NCBI RefSeq assembly: GCF_900105395.1
Contig: NZ_LT629775.1
Span: 7,343,501 to 7,407,500 of the forward strand
Length of the DNA: 64,000 bases
Direction: 5' to 3'
Source: Streptomyces sp. TLI_053
GTDB lineage: Bacteria; Actinomycetota; Actinomycetes; Streptomycetales; Streptomycetaceae
Shown here: positions 46,317 to 54,929 of the stretch, piece by piece
How positions within the stretch are numbered: position 1 is the stretch's first letter
Layout: each line of letters begins with the position of its first letter
The notes under the pieces: model-generated
The model's database searches: none
What the model was told of the DNA's origin: nothing
What the model saw: only the letters and a program-made list of their open reading frames with translations
Program-made: the position numbers and the translations under genes

Positions 46317-47784
46317 GGGCGGTGCTCCGGCCGGTGGTGGGTCGCTCGGGTCTTCCGGGGGTGTTCGTGGGCGCGGGCGCGCTCGAGGGTGTGGATGCCG
46401 GTGCCGGTGCCGGTGCGGGCGCGAGGAGGTCGGCGCCCGACGGCGTCGGCGGGACGGTGCGGGCGGCCGCCACCAGCGGGCCCCACGCATCGACGAGCAG
46501 GGCGAACGCCTCGATGTCGGCCTGCGCCTCGTCCAACAGGCCTTCCCGGCGCGGCAGCAGACGGTCGGCGAAGTCGGCGTAGCGCCCGCCCAGCCCGCGG
46601 TAGGCACGGTCGAGCACGGCCAGCCGCCGGTGGTTCTCCGCCCGGTCCTCGGCCGCGGCGCGGCGGGCGAACCCGGCCACCGCCCCGGGCCGCACGTGGT
46701 GGTGCTCGTCGAGCAGCGCCCCGCCGGCCGCCTCCAGCGCGTCGTACACCGGGTGGAGGTACAGCATCGACAGCAGGAACTTGGTGAACCGCAGCTGGTA
46801 GGCGAGGAACCCGGCGTCGGTGCGGCGCTCCGAGGTGTAGTGGTTGACGATGTTGCGGTTGTGGGTGACGCCGGGCAGCCCCGCGTCGAGCACCAGGTGG
46901 TGCAGGAAGTAGTCGCTGCCGATGGTGTCGGTCGCCGGCGGCAGCGGCACCCGCTCGTACAACTCGCGGTCCAGCGCGATGTTGCACATGTCGATCCGCC
47001 AGATGTCGGGCAGGTCGAGCACGGCACGGTCGTGGGTGAACGGGTCGGTGCCGTTGCCGACGAACGAGTCCGCGACCAGCTCGCGCCGCTGCTCGACGGT
47101 GGAGCCGGTGGCCGCCCACAGGCCCACGACCTCCTCGTAGACCGCCGGGTCGAGGGAGCGGATCTCCCCGAGGTCGACCGAGAGTTCGCCGATGAAGGAG
47201 CTGCCGACCAGGGCGACCGGCTTCTCCGCGTGCACCGGGTCGAGGGTGTGGTGGGTGACGCCGGGCGCGGCGTCGGCGGCACGCCGGCCGATCGAGCGCA
47301 GCTCGTGGTGGATCGGGAACACCGGTTCGCCGTCCAGCTCCTGGTAGGTGCTGTCGGAGTCGCGGCGGTGCAGCGAGGAGCAGCCCAGCGCGGCGGCGAA
47401 CAGGAAAGCCCGGTTGGTGCAGGCGCCGTAGGAGACGGTGTCCGGCAGCATCAGCTCGAGCAGCCGGTCGGCACCGGCCGCCGCGGCCAGGGCCGGTGTC
47501 GCGGCGAGGGCCCGGTCGATCGCGGACCGCAGGAAGGTGCGCTGCTGCTCCTCGTCGAGGTGGTGGACCAGGACCCCCTGGACGGCGGGGAGGTCGGCGA
47601 CGGCCTTCTCGTGCTCGGCGCGGGTCGCGGCGTCCGCCGAGTCGAGGATCAGCAGATGCACCCGGACGCCGAACTCACGGGCGGCCCAGGCGGCTTCGGC
47701 GCCGACGTCGGCGATGGCGGCGGCGCAGGCCCGGTTGGTGGGCAGGGCGAGGCAGATGCCGGGTGCGGCGAGGTCCACGGTCAT
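46309..47784 (-). CDS. Unknown protein with DxD-like motif (DUF6271-like)
   Basis: 491 residues. I recall proteins of this kind as DUF6271, but the function is unknown. The N-terminus reads ICLALPTNRACAAAI and VHLLILDSADAAT, then YGACTNRAFLFAAALGCSSL and HRRDSDSTYQ (D142, D144). The order of a Rossmann-like strand start, an N-R-A-x-L helix and a DxD reminds of GT-A nucleotide-sugar enzymes, so a glycosyltransferase-like fold is a guess. Later parts, such as SSFIGELSVDLGEI and TDTIGSDYFLHHLVLDAG, are well structured. The last 40 residues are Ala/Pro-rich. ATG 47784 overlaps the PhyH stop (ATGA). Confidence 0.65.
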   Translation of the reverse strand: MTVDLAAPGICLALPTNRACAAAIADVGAEAAWAAREFGVRVHLLILDSADAATRAEHEKAVADLPAVQGVLVHHLDEEQQRTFLRSAIDRALAATPALAAAAGADRLLELMLPDTVSYGACTNRAFLFAAALGCSSLHRRDSDSTYQELDGEPVFPIHHELRSIGRRAADAAPGVTHHTLDPVHAEKPVALVGSSFIGELSVDLGEIRSLDPAVYEEVVGLWAATGSTVEQRRELVADSFVGNGTDPFTHDRAVLDLPDIWRIDMCNIALDRELYERVPLPPATDTIGSDYFLHHLVLDAGLPGVTHNRNIVNHYTSERRTDAGFLAYQLRFTKFLLSMLYLHPVYDALEAAGGALLDEHHHVRPGAVAGFARRAAAEDRAENHRRLAVLDRAYRGLGGRYADFADRLLPRREGLLDEAQADIEAFALLVDAWGPLVAAARTVPPTPSGADLLAPAPAPAPASTPSSAPAPTNTPGRPERPTTGRSTAHA

Positions 47785-48950
47785 GCCTCGCCCTTCCTGG
47801 GCGCGGGGATGCCCTCGGGGCCGGGGGTGTCGCCGGCCACCGGTGCCTGCGCGCCGGTGCCGGGGGCGCTGTCGGGGCCGGGGGTGCCTTCGGTGTCGGG
47901 GTTGCCGTCGGTACCGGGGGCGGCTTCGGCGTCGGCCGGGTGCCACGGCTCCAGGCCGAGCAGCCTGGCCCCGAGGCCGGTGAGTTCGGCCGCGCCGTAG
48001 CGCAGCGACTCGTGCTCGCGGTGGTCGCCGACCAGGGTGCGGTTCCAGGTGGGGGTGGAGCGGTCGCGCCAGGAGCCGATGCGCGAGTCGCGGAGCTCGG
48101 TGTGCTCCTCCAGCGCGGGCATCATCGACAGGTACTGTACGGAGCGCACGCCGTCCGCCGAGGTGTTGGCGGCCACGCCGTGCGCCAGCATGCCGTTCCA
48201 GATCAGCAGGTCACCGGCCTTCAACTCGGGCCGGACGACCGGGAAGTCGGCACGGTCGACGGCCGGACGGATCGGGTCGCGGTCGGCGGGCTGGGTGGCC
48301 TGCCAGGTGTTGAACCGGCGGAACAGCTCGGGGTTGCACTGGAAACCGCCGAGGTCCGGTGCGGTGTCGTTGAGGGCGATGATGCCCTGCACGCGCTGGG
48401 GGAGCATCCCGGCGGTGGAGTCGACGTCCCAGTGCAGCTCGATGTCGAAGCCCTCGTCGGTGGGCTCGATCAGCGCGCGGTCGCGGTTCCTGACGTTCGG
48501 CGGGTTGAGGTTGAGCCGGTCGAGGGTGACCCAGAGCTCCTCGCAGTCCCAGACGTCGACGAAGGCGTCGTAGACCCGGCGGGCCTGCCGGCTGTCCCAC
48601 ATGAGCTGGTGCTGGTAGGCCTCGACGAAGCCGTAGATGTGCAGGTGCTGGTCCAGCTCGTCCCGGAAGTCCCGTTCCTCGTACCAGGTTTCGGGCCGCT
48701 CGGGGTCGAGGCCCTGGAACGACCAGGCGAAGTCGAGCAGCCTGCGCGCGGCCTCGGGGGCGATCGCCTCCGGCACGATCACGTAGCCGTACGTCTGCCA
48801 GAAGGCGAACTGCTCCTCCGACAGTACGCGCAACGGGCGCTGCTTCTGGATGTCCCTCAGCGCGGTGGCGGCGAGGTAGGCCTCGCCGTCGTTGCTGAAG
48901 TACGGGCGCTCCGAAGCGGCTCGATACAGGTACCCGTCGGGCTTCGGCAT
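47781..48950 (-). CDS. Phytanoyl-CoA dioxygenase (PhyH) family Fe(II)/2-oxoglutarate oxygenase
   Basis: 389 residues, first gene of the cassette. The iron triad reads HWD (H173, D175) and the distal His in AHGVAANT (H257), with R269 (GVRSVQY) placed to bind 2-oxoglutarate. The N-terminal half has LSEEQFAFWQTYGYVIVPEAI, typical of PhyH. The last 50 residues are a Gly/Pro/Thr/Asp-rich tail. ATG 48950. Probable role: hydroxylation or other oxidation of an amino-acid-like small molecule, or of a product of the genes that follow. Confidence 0.85.
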   Translation of the reverse strand: MPKPDGYLYRAASERPYFSNDGEAYLAATALRDIQKQRPLRVLSEEQFAFWQTYGYVIVPEAIAPEAARRLLDFAWSFQGLDPERPETWYEERDFRDELDQHLHIYGFVEAYQHQLMWDSRQARRVYDAFVDVWDCEELWVTLDRLNLNPPNVRNRDRALIEPTDEGFDIELHWDVDSTAGMLPQRVQGIIALNDTAPDLGGFQCNPELFRRFNTWQATQPADRDPIRPAVDRADFPVVRPELKAGDLLIWNGMLAHGVAANTSADGVRSVQYLSMMPALEEHTELRDSRIGSWRDRSTPTWNRTLVGDHREHESLRYGAAELTGLGARLLGLEPWHPADAEAAPGTDGNPDTEGTPGPDSAPGTGAQAPVAGDTPGPEGIPAPRKGEA

Positions 48951-49692
48951 CACGGCACTCCAAGGTCGGGTCGGGGCGTGGGATCGGTGGTGGTCGTGTG
49001 TGCCGAGAGCGTCGTGTGCCCGGGGTGACGGGAGAGCGGTCGCGGGGGAGCGGGCGGCAGGGGGCGGCGGCAGCGGGACGGGCATCGGGAACGGCTGATG
49101 GGCACGGCCGGGTGAGCGGTGGGGAGAACGGTGAAGGTGGTTCCGGAGGCGGTGGTGGCGGGAAGGGGCGCGGGGCAGGGCCGGGCGGCGGCGGAGGGCG
49201 GCCGCGGCCCTGACGGGGCGTGGGATGAGGGTGGATTGCTCGTCCGACAAGGAGTGCCGACGGCTGTTCCGGCCTCGTCAAACGCGTGTTCCCCTACGGT
49301 GGACTAGACCAACTTCCGGTGTCAACCCTCGTCCCGGCAGCCCCGATCGGCACTCCGGCGGTCGGTGGACGACCGGGCCTGACCTGCGCGGGAACCGGCG
49401 CCCGGTCGGGTCACGGGCGGTCGGTCGGGCGCGTCGGCGGGACGGGTCCCCGGTGCCTCTTCGGGTGGCTGCCGCTGCTCGATCGGGCAAGTGGCGTCCG
49501 GCATTGACCGGTTGACGCGACCTCGGCCGGAGGGGGTGGCGACGCCCTTCCGTGGGTGCTGTGGAGGTTCGGTGAGAGGTGCGAGGTGAGAGGTGACGGG
49601 TGGGGTGCGGCCGCCCCCTCCGGCCGGGTTCGGGCCGGAGGGGGCGGCATCGGTGCGGGGAGGTGCCGGGGGAGGTGCCGGTGCGGGGAGGG
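48951..49692. other. Gene-poor region upstream of the PhyH cassette
   Basis: 742 bases without a supportable gene. Open frames here are short, biased to Arg/Gly and lack ribosome sites. It should contain the promoter of the PhyH operon and carries one DasR-like palindrome (49300-49311). Confidence 0.6.
49300..49311. promoter_or_regulatory. DasR-like (dre) site upstream of the PhyH cassette
   Basis: TGGACTAGACCA matches the core TGGTCTAGACCA of the DasR-responsive element at 11 of 12 positions. It lies 350 bases upstream of the PhyH start. Confidence 0.5.
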
Positions 49693-50796
49693 TCAGAGTG
49701 CGACGGTCCGCAGGTAGGAGCCCTGGCCGCGGGTCCCGGCCACGAGGAGCGTGTGCGCCCCGGGGACGACCGCCGCGGCCGAGACGCCGTCCAGGCCGAA
49801 ACCGGTGAGCGTCTCGCCCGGCACGGCGGTGTCGGTCGCTGTGCTGTAGGCGAGCACCGAGGCCTGCGGCGTCCAGCTGTCCTTGAGGAGGTAGAGCCGC
49901 CCGCCGTCCGGGCTCACCGCCACGTAGTGGAGGTCGGCCGGAGCGGTGGCGAAGGTGAAGACCGGCCGGGCGGTGTTGGTCGCGGTGCTGATGGCGTAGC
50001 CCGTCCCGGCGGAGGCCTGGATGCCCAGCGCGTACACCCGCAGGCCGTCGGGCGAGGCGGCCAGCTCGCCGGTGGCGCCGAGCCGCTCGACCGGGGCCAG
50101 CGGGGTCGGCACCGCCGTGGTGGTGTCGAGGTGCTCGACGCCGAGGTCGGTGGCGACGTACCCGGTGGCGCCGCCCGCCTGGAGCGCGAACCCGCCCACG
50201 CCGTAGCCGCGCAGCGGCAGGGTCCCGGTGAAGGCGCCCGGGCCGGTGCCGAACACCAGCACCCGGCCGGGGCGGACGCCCTGGCCGTCGCCTGCCGGGC
50301 CGTTCTGTCCGGCGTAGACCCTGGACCCGTCCGGACTCACGGCGAGGCCGGTCAGCGCGCCGGGCGTCCAGCCGGCCGGGCGCTCCTGCTCGGGGGCGGG
50401 GGTGCGGGAGAGTACGGTGCCCGCCACCGTGTCCACGGTCACCAGCCGGTCCGCGACCACCAGGTAGAGCCGTCGGCCGTCCTGGCTCACCACGGGCCTT
50501 CCGGCGTCGCCGTCCTCGGCCAGCGGCAGCTCGGCGACGACCGCCCCGCTGCGGAGGTCGACCGTCCGCAGGACGACCGGGGTCCGGCTGCCGGACCGGT
50601 CCGCCGCCACGACGTACGCCCTGGTCCCCTCGGGGCTGACGGCGAGCCCGAGTGCCCGCCAGCCGACCGCGGTGCCGTTCGCCGGGCCCGGAGCAGGCTC
50701 GGCGGCGGCCGCCCCGATGCCGGTCCCGGTCAGCAGCAGTGCCGCGGCCACGGCCAGAGCCCCGGTCCACCGGGCTTTCCCCACAAGCGAATTCAT
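49693..50796 (-). CDS. Secreted YVTN-type beta-propeller protein
   Basis: 367 residues. Signal peptide at about 1-32 (TGALAVAAALLLTG, then AAAAEP). The mature part consists of repeats with LAVSPEGTRAYVV, VVSQDGRRLYLVV, LAVSPDGSRVYAG, LAASPDGLRVYALG and VAVSPDGGRLYLL, about 45-60 residues apart, as in YVTN/lactonase-like propellers. No catalytic site is apparent. ATG 50796 with GGGGA upstream. A DasR-like palindrome lies 14 bases before the start codon. Confidence 0.83.
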   Translation of the reverse strand: MNSLVGKARWTGALAVAAALLLTGTGIGAAAAEPAPGPANGTAVGWRALGLAVSPEGTRAYVVAADRSGSRTPVVLRTVDLRSGAVVAELPLAEDGDAGRPVVSQDGRRLYLVVADRLVTVDTVAGTVLSRTPAPEQERPAGWTPGALTGLAVSPDGSRVYAGQNGPAGDGQGVRPGRVLVFGTGPGAFTGTLPLRGYGVGGFALQAGGATGYVATDLGVEHLDTTTAVPTPLAPVERLGATGELAASPDGLRVYALGIQASAGTGYAISTATNTARPVFTFATAPADLHYVAVSPDGGRLYLLKDSWTPQASVLAYSTATDTAVPGETLTGFGLDGVSAAAVVPGAHTLLVAGTRGQGSYLRTVAL

Positions 50797-50810
50797 GATT
50801 CCCCACTCTA

Positions 50811-50822
50811 TGGTCTAGACCT
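50811..50822. promoter_or_regulatory. DasR-like (dre) site at the beta-propeller gene
   Basis: TGGTCTAGACCT matches 11 of 12 positions of the DasR core palindrome and lies 14 bases from the ATG, where binding would block transcription or initiation. Confidence 0.6.
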
Positions 50823-50971
50823 TATGGGTGGTGCGGGAAAAGGCTAGGGCACGGCGGCGGGGTCGGGGCGTCGGTTTTTGGACCTTGTCCGCACCGGGCG
50901 GATCCCCGGGGCGGTCGGGTCCGGCTGCGGGCGGGGCCTCGTCCTTGTTCCCGGATCGGCCATAGGTTCGC

Positions 50972-50987
50972 TCTATGGGCCCATAGA
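50972..50987. promoter_or_regulatory. Perfect 16-bp palindrome upstream of fprA
   Basis: TCTATGGGCCCATAGA is its own reverse complement. It sits in the 451-base region between the divergent beta-propeller and fprA genes and is notably AT-richer than its surroundings; likely an operator. The region 51061-51215 following is a repetitive GTTCCG-rich leader. Confidence 0.65.
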
Positions 50988-51059
50988 TCCACACCGCCTA
51001 CAGTGGCAAGGTCCGGCGGGGTTGGGTGGACGTGGGGAACTCTCGTCCGTCCGCCCCAC

Positions 51060-51215
51060 CGGGCACCGTGCTGCTCGACCGGGCACGGTTCTGCTCCGTG
51101 CTGTTCCGTTCGGTGCTGTGCCGTTCGGTGTTGTTCCGTCCCGCCCGCTGTGCCGTTCCGTGCCTTGCCGTTCCGCCGCTGTGCCGTTCCGCCCGCTGTG
51201 CCGCCCCATCCAGTC
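51060..51215 (+). repeat. GTTCCG-rich repetitive leader upstream of fprA
   Basis: Degenerate repeats of GTTCCG/GCTGTGCCGTT. CCGCTGTGCCGTTCCG is exact at 51145-51160 and 51176-51191. No stop codon interrupts the fprA frame from 51026, but I judge it untranslated because it codes for no recognised domain. Confidence 0.7.
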
Positions 51216-51247
51216 CTGTCCGTCCCCGTCCGGAGGATCGCCCCGAG

Positions 51248-52612
51248 ATGACCCGCCCGATCCGCGTCGCGATCGTCGGCGCCGGCCCCGCCGGCATATA
51301 CGCCGCCGATGCCCTGCTGAAGTCCGACGCCGCCCAGCAGCCCGGGGTCTCCATCGACCTCTTCGAGCGGATGCCCGCGCCGTTCGGTCTGATCCGGTAC
51401 GGCGTGGCGCCCGACCACCCGCGGATCAAGGGCATCGTCACCGCCCTCCACAAGGTGCTCGACAAGCCGGAGGTCCGGCTGTTCGGCAACGTCGACTACC
51501 CCGGTGACCTCGCCCTGGACGACCTGCACCGGTTCTACGACGCCGTGGTCTTCTCCACCGGCGCGATGGCCGACCGCGCGCTCGACATCCCCGGTGTCGG
51601 TCTCGACGGCTCCTACGGTGCCGCCGACTTCGTCTCCTGGTACGACGGCCACCCCGACGTGCCGCGCACCTGGCCGCTGGAGGCCGAGAAGGTCGCCGTG
51701 CTCGGCGCCGGCAACGTCGCCCTGGACGTGGCCCGCATCCTCGCCAAGACCGCCGACGAGCTGCTGCCCACCGAGATCCCGCCGAACGTGTACGACGGCC
51801 TCAAGCGCAACCGGGCCCAGGAGGTGCACGTCTTCGCCCGCCGCGGCCCCGCCCAGGCGAAGTTCAGCCCGATGGAGCTGCGCGAGCTCGACCACTCGCC
51901 CAACATCGAGGTCATCGTCGCCCCCGAGGACATCGACTACGACGAGGGCTCGATCGCCGAGCGGCGCGCCGCCAAGCACGTCGACATGGTCGCCTCGACC
52001 ATCGAGAACTGGGCGATCCGGGACGTCGGCGACCGCCCGCACCGCCTCTACCTGCACTTCTTCGAGTCTCCGGTCGAGGTGCTCGGCGAGGACGGCAAGG
52101 TCGCCGGGCTGCGCACCGAGCGCACCGAGCTCGACGGCACCGGCAACGTCCGCGGCACCGGCGAGTTCACCGACTGGGACGTCCGCTCGATCTACCGGGC
52201 GATCGGCTACTACTCCGACGAGCTGCCCAAGCTGCCGTTCGACCCGGTCTCCGGCACGGTGCCGAACGCGGCCGGCCGGGTGCTCGCCGCCGACGGCTCG
52301 CACCAGGACGCGGTGTACGTGACCGGCTGGATCAAGCGCGGGCCGGTCGGTCTGATCGGTCACACCAAGGGTGACGCCAACGAGACCGTGGCCTGCCTGC
52401 TCGCCGACCAGGCCGAGGGCAGGCTGCCGGGTGCCGTCGAGCCCGACCCGGAGGCGGTCCCGGCGTACCTGCGGGAGCGCGGGGTGCGGTTCACCACCTG
52501 GCGGGGCTGGTACGAACTCGACGCCCACGAGCGTGCGTTGGGCGAGGCCGAGGGGCGGGAGCGGGTCAAGGTGGTGGAGCGGGAGGACATGCTCCGGCAC
52601 AGCGGGGCGTAG
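51248..52612 (+). CDS. fprA: Ferredoxin-NADP reductase, FprA (adrenodoxin reductase-like)
   Basis: Transfers electrons between NADPH and ferredoxins, which serve cytochrome P450s and other enzymes. 454 residues with VAIVGAGPAGIYAAD (FAD), GLIRYGVAPDHPRIK, LGAGNVALDVARIL (NADP Rossmann) and TGWIKRGPVGLIGHTKGDA, all conserved in FprA. ATG 51248 follows GGAGGA (51232-51237). It is a single gene with a long leader. Confidence 0.93.
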   Translation: MTRPIRVAIVGAGPAGIYAADALLKSDAAQQPGVSIDLFERMPAPFGLIRYGVAPDHPRIKGIVTALHKVLDKPEVRLFGNVDYPGDLALDDLHRFYDAVVFSTGAMADRALDIPGVGLDGSYGAADFVSWYDGHPDVPRTWPLEAEKVAVLGAGNVALDVARILAKTADELLPTEIPPNVYDGLKRNRAQEVHVFARRGPAQAKFSPMELRELDHSPNIEVIVAPEDIDYDEGSIAERRAAKHVDMVASTIENWAIRDVGDRPHRLYLHFFESPVEVLGEDGKVAGLRTERTELDGTGNVRGTGEFTDWDVRSIYRAIGYYSDELPKLPFDPVSGTVPNAAGRVLAADGSHQDAVYVTGWIKRGPVGLIGHTKGDANETVACLLADQAEGRLPGAVEPDPEAVPAYLRERGVRFTTWRGWYELDAHERALGEAEGRERVKVVEREDMLRHSGA

Positions 52613-52848
52613 GCCGGACCGGTTCTGGCCGGGTCGGTCCTGGCTGAGATCGAACGCGAGCCCGGCCCCGGCCCGTCGACGGTGGACGTCCGTCCCGTCG
52701 ACGGGCCGGGGCGGCATCGGCCCACTCGGGCATCTCGTTCCGGAGCCGGTCGGCGGCCCTGCCGGTGAGCTGGACCCGGATCAGGCCGGCCGTACGGCCG
52801 ACCGGCGGCCGCTTCCTTCTCCCGATCTCGGACCCCGGGCTGCCGGGC

Positions 52849-53310
52849 TCAGTCCTCGGCGGGCGGGGGCGGGGCGAGGACGACCGGCCAGGCGTCCTCG
52901 CCGGCGATCACCTGCTCCAGGGCGATCCCGGGGTGGGCGTTGAACACGGCCGTGGCGGTGCCGGCCCGGGCGTACAGTGCCGGGTCGACCTCCGCTTCCG
53001 CGTGCAGGACCAGGGCCGCGTCGGGGGCGGCGGGCGAGCGCTCCGGGAACGCAGCCGGGTCCGCGCCGATCTGCTCCAGCGTGAACGGGTACGCGGCCAC
53101 CGCGACGGTCAGGCGGTCCCCGTCCAGGGCGTGCTCCGCCCAGCCGTCGGTGGGGAGGAGGAAGAAGGCGCCGTCCCCCTCGTGTCCGTACCAGCTCAGC
53201 TTGGCGACGGCGCGCTCGCCGGGCGGGCCGTCCGGATCGACGAGCAGCGCCACCACGGGCGCCTCCGGGTCGTCGGGGTTGATGCCGTTGCGGACGTAGA
53301 GCCGGGCCAC
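52849..53310 (-). CDS. Hypothetical protein
   Basis: 153 residues, not recognised. Globular and acidic, with ARLYVRNGINPDDPEAP at the start, KLSWYGHEGDGAFFLLP in the middle and a Pro-rich end. No signal or membrane segment. GTG 53310 is preceded by GGAGGT. The 253 bases upstream (53311-53563) hold direct repeats of GTGCGCGTCTG (three copies, 53340-53382) and a 14-bp tandem duplication (53495-53522), but no gene. Confidence 0.62.
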   Translation of the reverse strand: MARLYVRNGINPDDPEAPVVALLVDPDGPPGERAVAKLSWYGHEGDGAFFLLPTDGWAEHALDGDRLTVAVAAYPFTLEQIGADPAAFPERSPAAPDAALVLHAEAEVDPALYARAGTATAVFNAHPGIALEQVIAGEDAWPVVLAPPPPAED

Positions 53311-53563
53311 GGGCGACCTCCGGTCGGGGTGGGCGGGGTGTGCGCGTCTGGGGCGTGCGCGTCTGTCGGGGTGTGCGCGTCTGTGCTCTGCGGGGCGAAT
53401 GCTAGCGGGGCTTCCTCGGGAGCGGTCGCCCCGGGGTTATTGTCATGAACGCGACCTTAACGGGCCGGTGGCTCGAACGACAGGAGAACCGTGTGCTCCG
53501 GATCGGCCGCTCCGGATCGGCCGCTCCGGGGAGGGGTGCCGGCTGCGGGGTGTGCCGCGGGGG

Positions 53564-54874
53564 CTACGGGGTGGGCTCGTGCTCGCGCCTGGCCCGCTGC
53601 CGGGTCGGTTGTTCGGTCCGCTGTTCCCTGGTTCGGCCGTCCCGCCGGTCGTCCTCGCGCGGCCGCTCCGGAAGGTGGTCGCGGACAGCCGGCGCCGCGG
53701 TGCGGCGGCGGCGCGCCTCGAACAGGTGGCGGCTCAGGGCGAGGGCGGTGAGCAGGGCGAGGAGGGTGCAGACGCCCGGCCAGCCCGCCAGGGCGTGGGC
53801 GCGCAGTCCGAGCCACGAGCCGACGCTGCCGCCGAGGTACCCGAACGTCATGTAGGCGGTGTTGAGCCGGCTGCGGGCGTCGGCCCGGAGCTCGTACACC
53901 CGGGTCTTGTTGGCGATCATGCCGGACTGCATCGAGACGTCCAGCAGCAGCGTGCCGCCCACCAGGACGGCCAGCCCCGCCGCGCCGCCCCCGCCCCCGG
54001 CCGCCAGGACCGCCGCCGAGGCGAGGGCGCCGAGCAGCCCGGCCAGGTTCACGGGGTCGGCGCCCCGGCGGTCCACCAGCCGTCCGGCGAACGGCGTGCA
54101 GACCATCGTCGCCGCCCCGACCAGTGCGACAAGCCCGACCGTCTGCGCGCCGAACCCGTACTCGGGCCCGGTGAGCAGCAGCGGCAGGCAGGTCCAGACG
54201 GCGCAGAACCCGCCGAAGACCATGGCCTGGTAGAAGCCCGATCGGCGCAACTCGGGTTCGTCGCGCAGCAGTCGGAGCGGCTCGACCAGCAGCGACCCGT
54301 ACGACGGCCGGACGGCCGGTGCGACGGCGGTGACGTCCGGCAGGGCGCGGGTCAGGACGGCCGCGAGCACCAGCGTCAGCACCCCCGCCGCCAGGTAGGG
54401 GGCGCGCCAGCCCAGGTACTCGCCGAGCGTGCCGCTGAACGTCCGCGCCAGCAGCATGCCGCCGGTGGCCCCGCTCAGCAGGGTGCCCATCACGGCCCCG
54501 CGCCGGTCGGCCGGCACCAGCCCGGCCGCCATCGGCGACACCACCTGGGCGGCCACCGTGGTGGTGCCGACGGCGACGCTCGCCGCCAGCAGTACCGGCA
54601 GGGTGGGCGCGCAGCCGGCCGCGAGCAGTTCGACGCCGGTGAGTCCGAGCAGGGTGGTCAGCAGTCGGCGGTTGGGTATTCGGTCGCCGAGCGGCACGAT
54701 GAGGAAGATGCCGATGGAGTAACCGATCTGAGTGAACGTCACCGCCAGTGCGGCGGAACTCTCGGACGTGTCCAGGCCGGCGGCGATCAGCGGGGTGATC
54801 GCCTGCGGGAAGTAGATCGTTCCCACGCCGACGGCGCAGGTGACGGTGAGCAGCAGGAGCAGGCGGCGAGTCAT
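53564..54874 (-). CDS. MFS transporter
   Basis: 436 residues, 12 membrane segments. YFPQAITPLIAAGL, GYSIGIFLIVPLGDRIPNRR (the motif A region between segments 2 and 3) and GTTTVAAQVVSPMAAGLVP identify an MFS drug-efflux-like permease. The C-terminal 40 residues are very Arg/Glu-rich. ATG 54874 has no clear Shine-Dalgarno and may be leaderless. It is divergent from an ArsR-type regulator with only 55 bases between. Confidence 0.85.
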   Translation of the reverse strand: MTRRLLLLLTVTCAVGVGTIYFPQAITPLIAAGLDTSESSAALAVTFTQIGYSIGIFLIVPLGDRIPNRRLLTTLLGLTGVELLAAGCAPTLPVLLAASVAVGTTTVAAQVVSPMAAGLVPADRRGAVMGTLLSGATGGMLLARTFSGTLGEYLGWRAPYLAAGVLTLVLAAVLTRALPDVTAVAPAVRPSYGSLLVEPLRLLRDEPELRRSGFYQAMVFGGFCAVWTCLPLLLTGPEYGFGAQTVGLVALVGAATMVCTPFAGRLVDRRGADPVNLAGLLGALASAAVLAAGGGGGAAGLAVLVGGTLLLDVSMQSGMIANKTRVYELRADARSRLNTAYMTFGYLGGSVGSWLGLRAHALAGWPGVCTLLALLTALALSRHLFEARRRRTAAPAVRDHLPERPREDDRRDGRTREQRTEQPTRQRARREHEPTP

Positions 54875-54929
54875 ACCCGGAGGTTGGCCCGGCGGCGCGC
54901 CGTTGCCAATCGATGTAGCGTGGCGCTTC

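Noticed and set aside
49225..49515. Short plus-strand open frames upstream of the PhyH operon
   Set aside because: Arg/Gly-biased, no Shine-Dalgarno, no similarity to known proteins.
53340..53522. CRISPR-like array from direct repeats GTGCGCGTCTG and the 14-bp duplication
   Set aside because: Repeats are too short, spacing is irregular (14 and 18 bases), no spacers of uniform length and no cas genes nearby.
53445..53855. Plus-strand open frame starting near 53445
   Set aside because: Most of it is antisense to the MFS gene that ends at 53564, and its product is Arg/Ser-rich without a domain.
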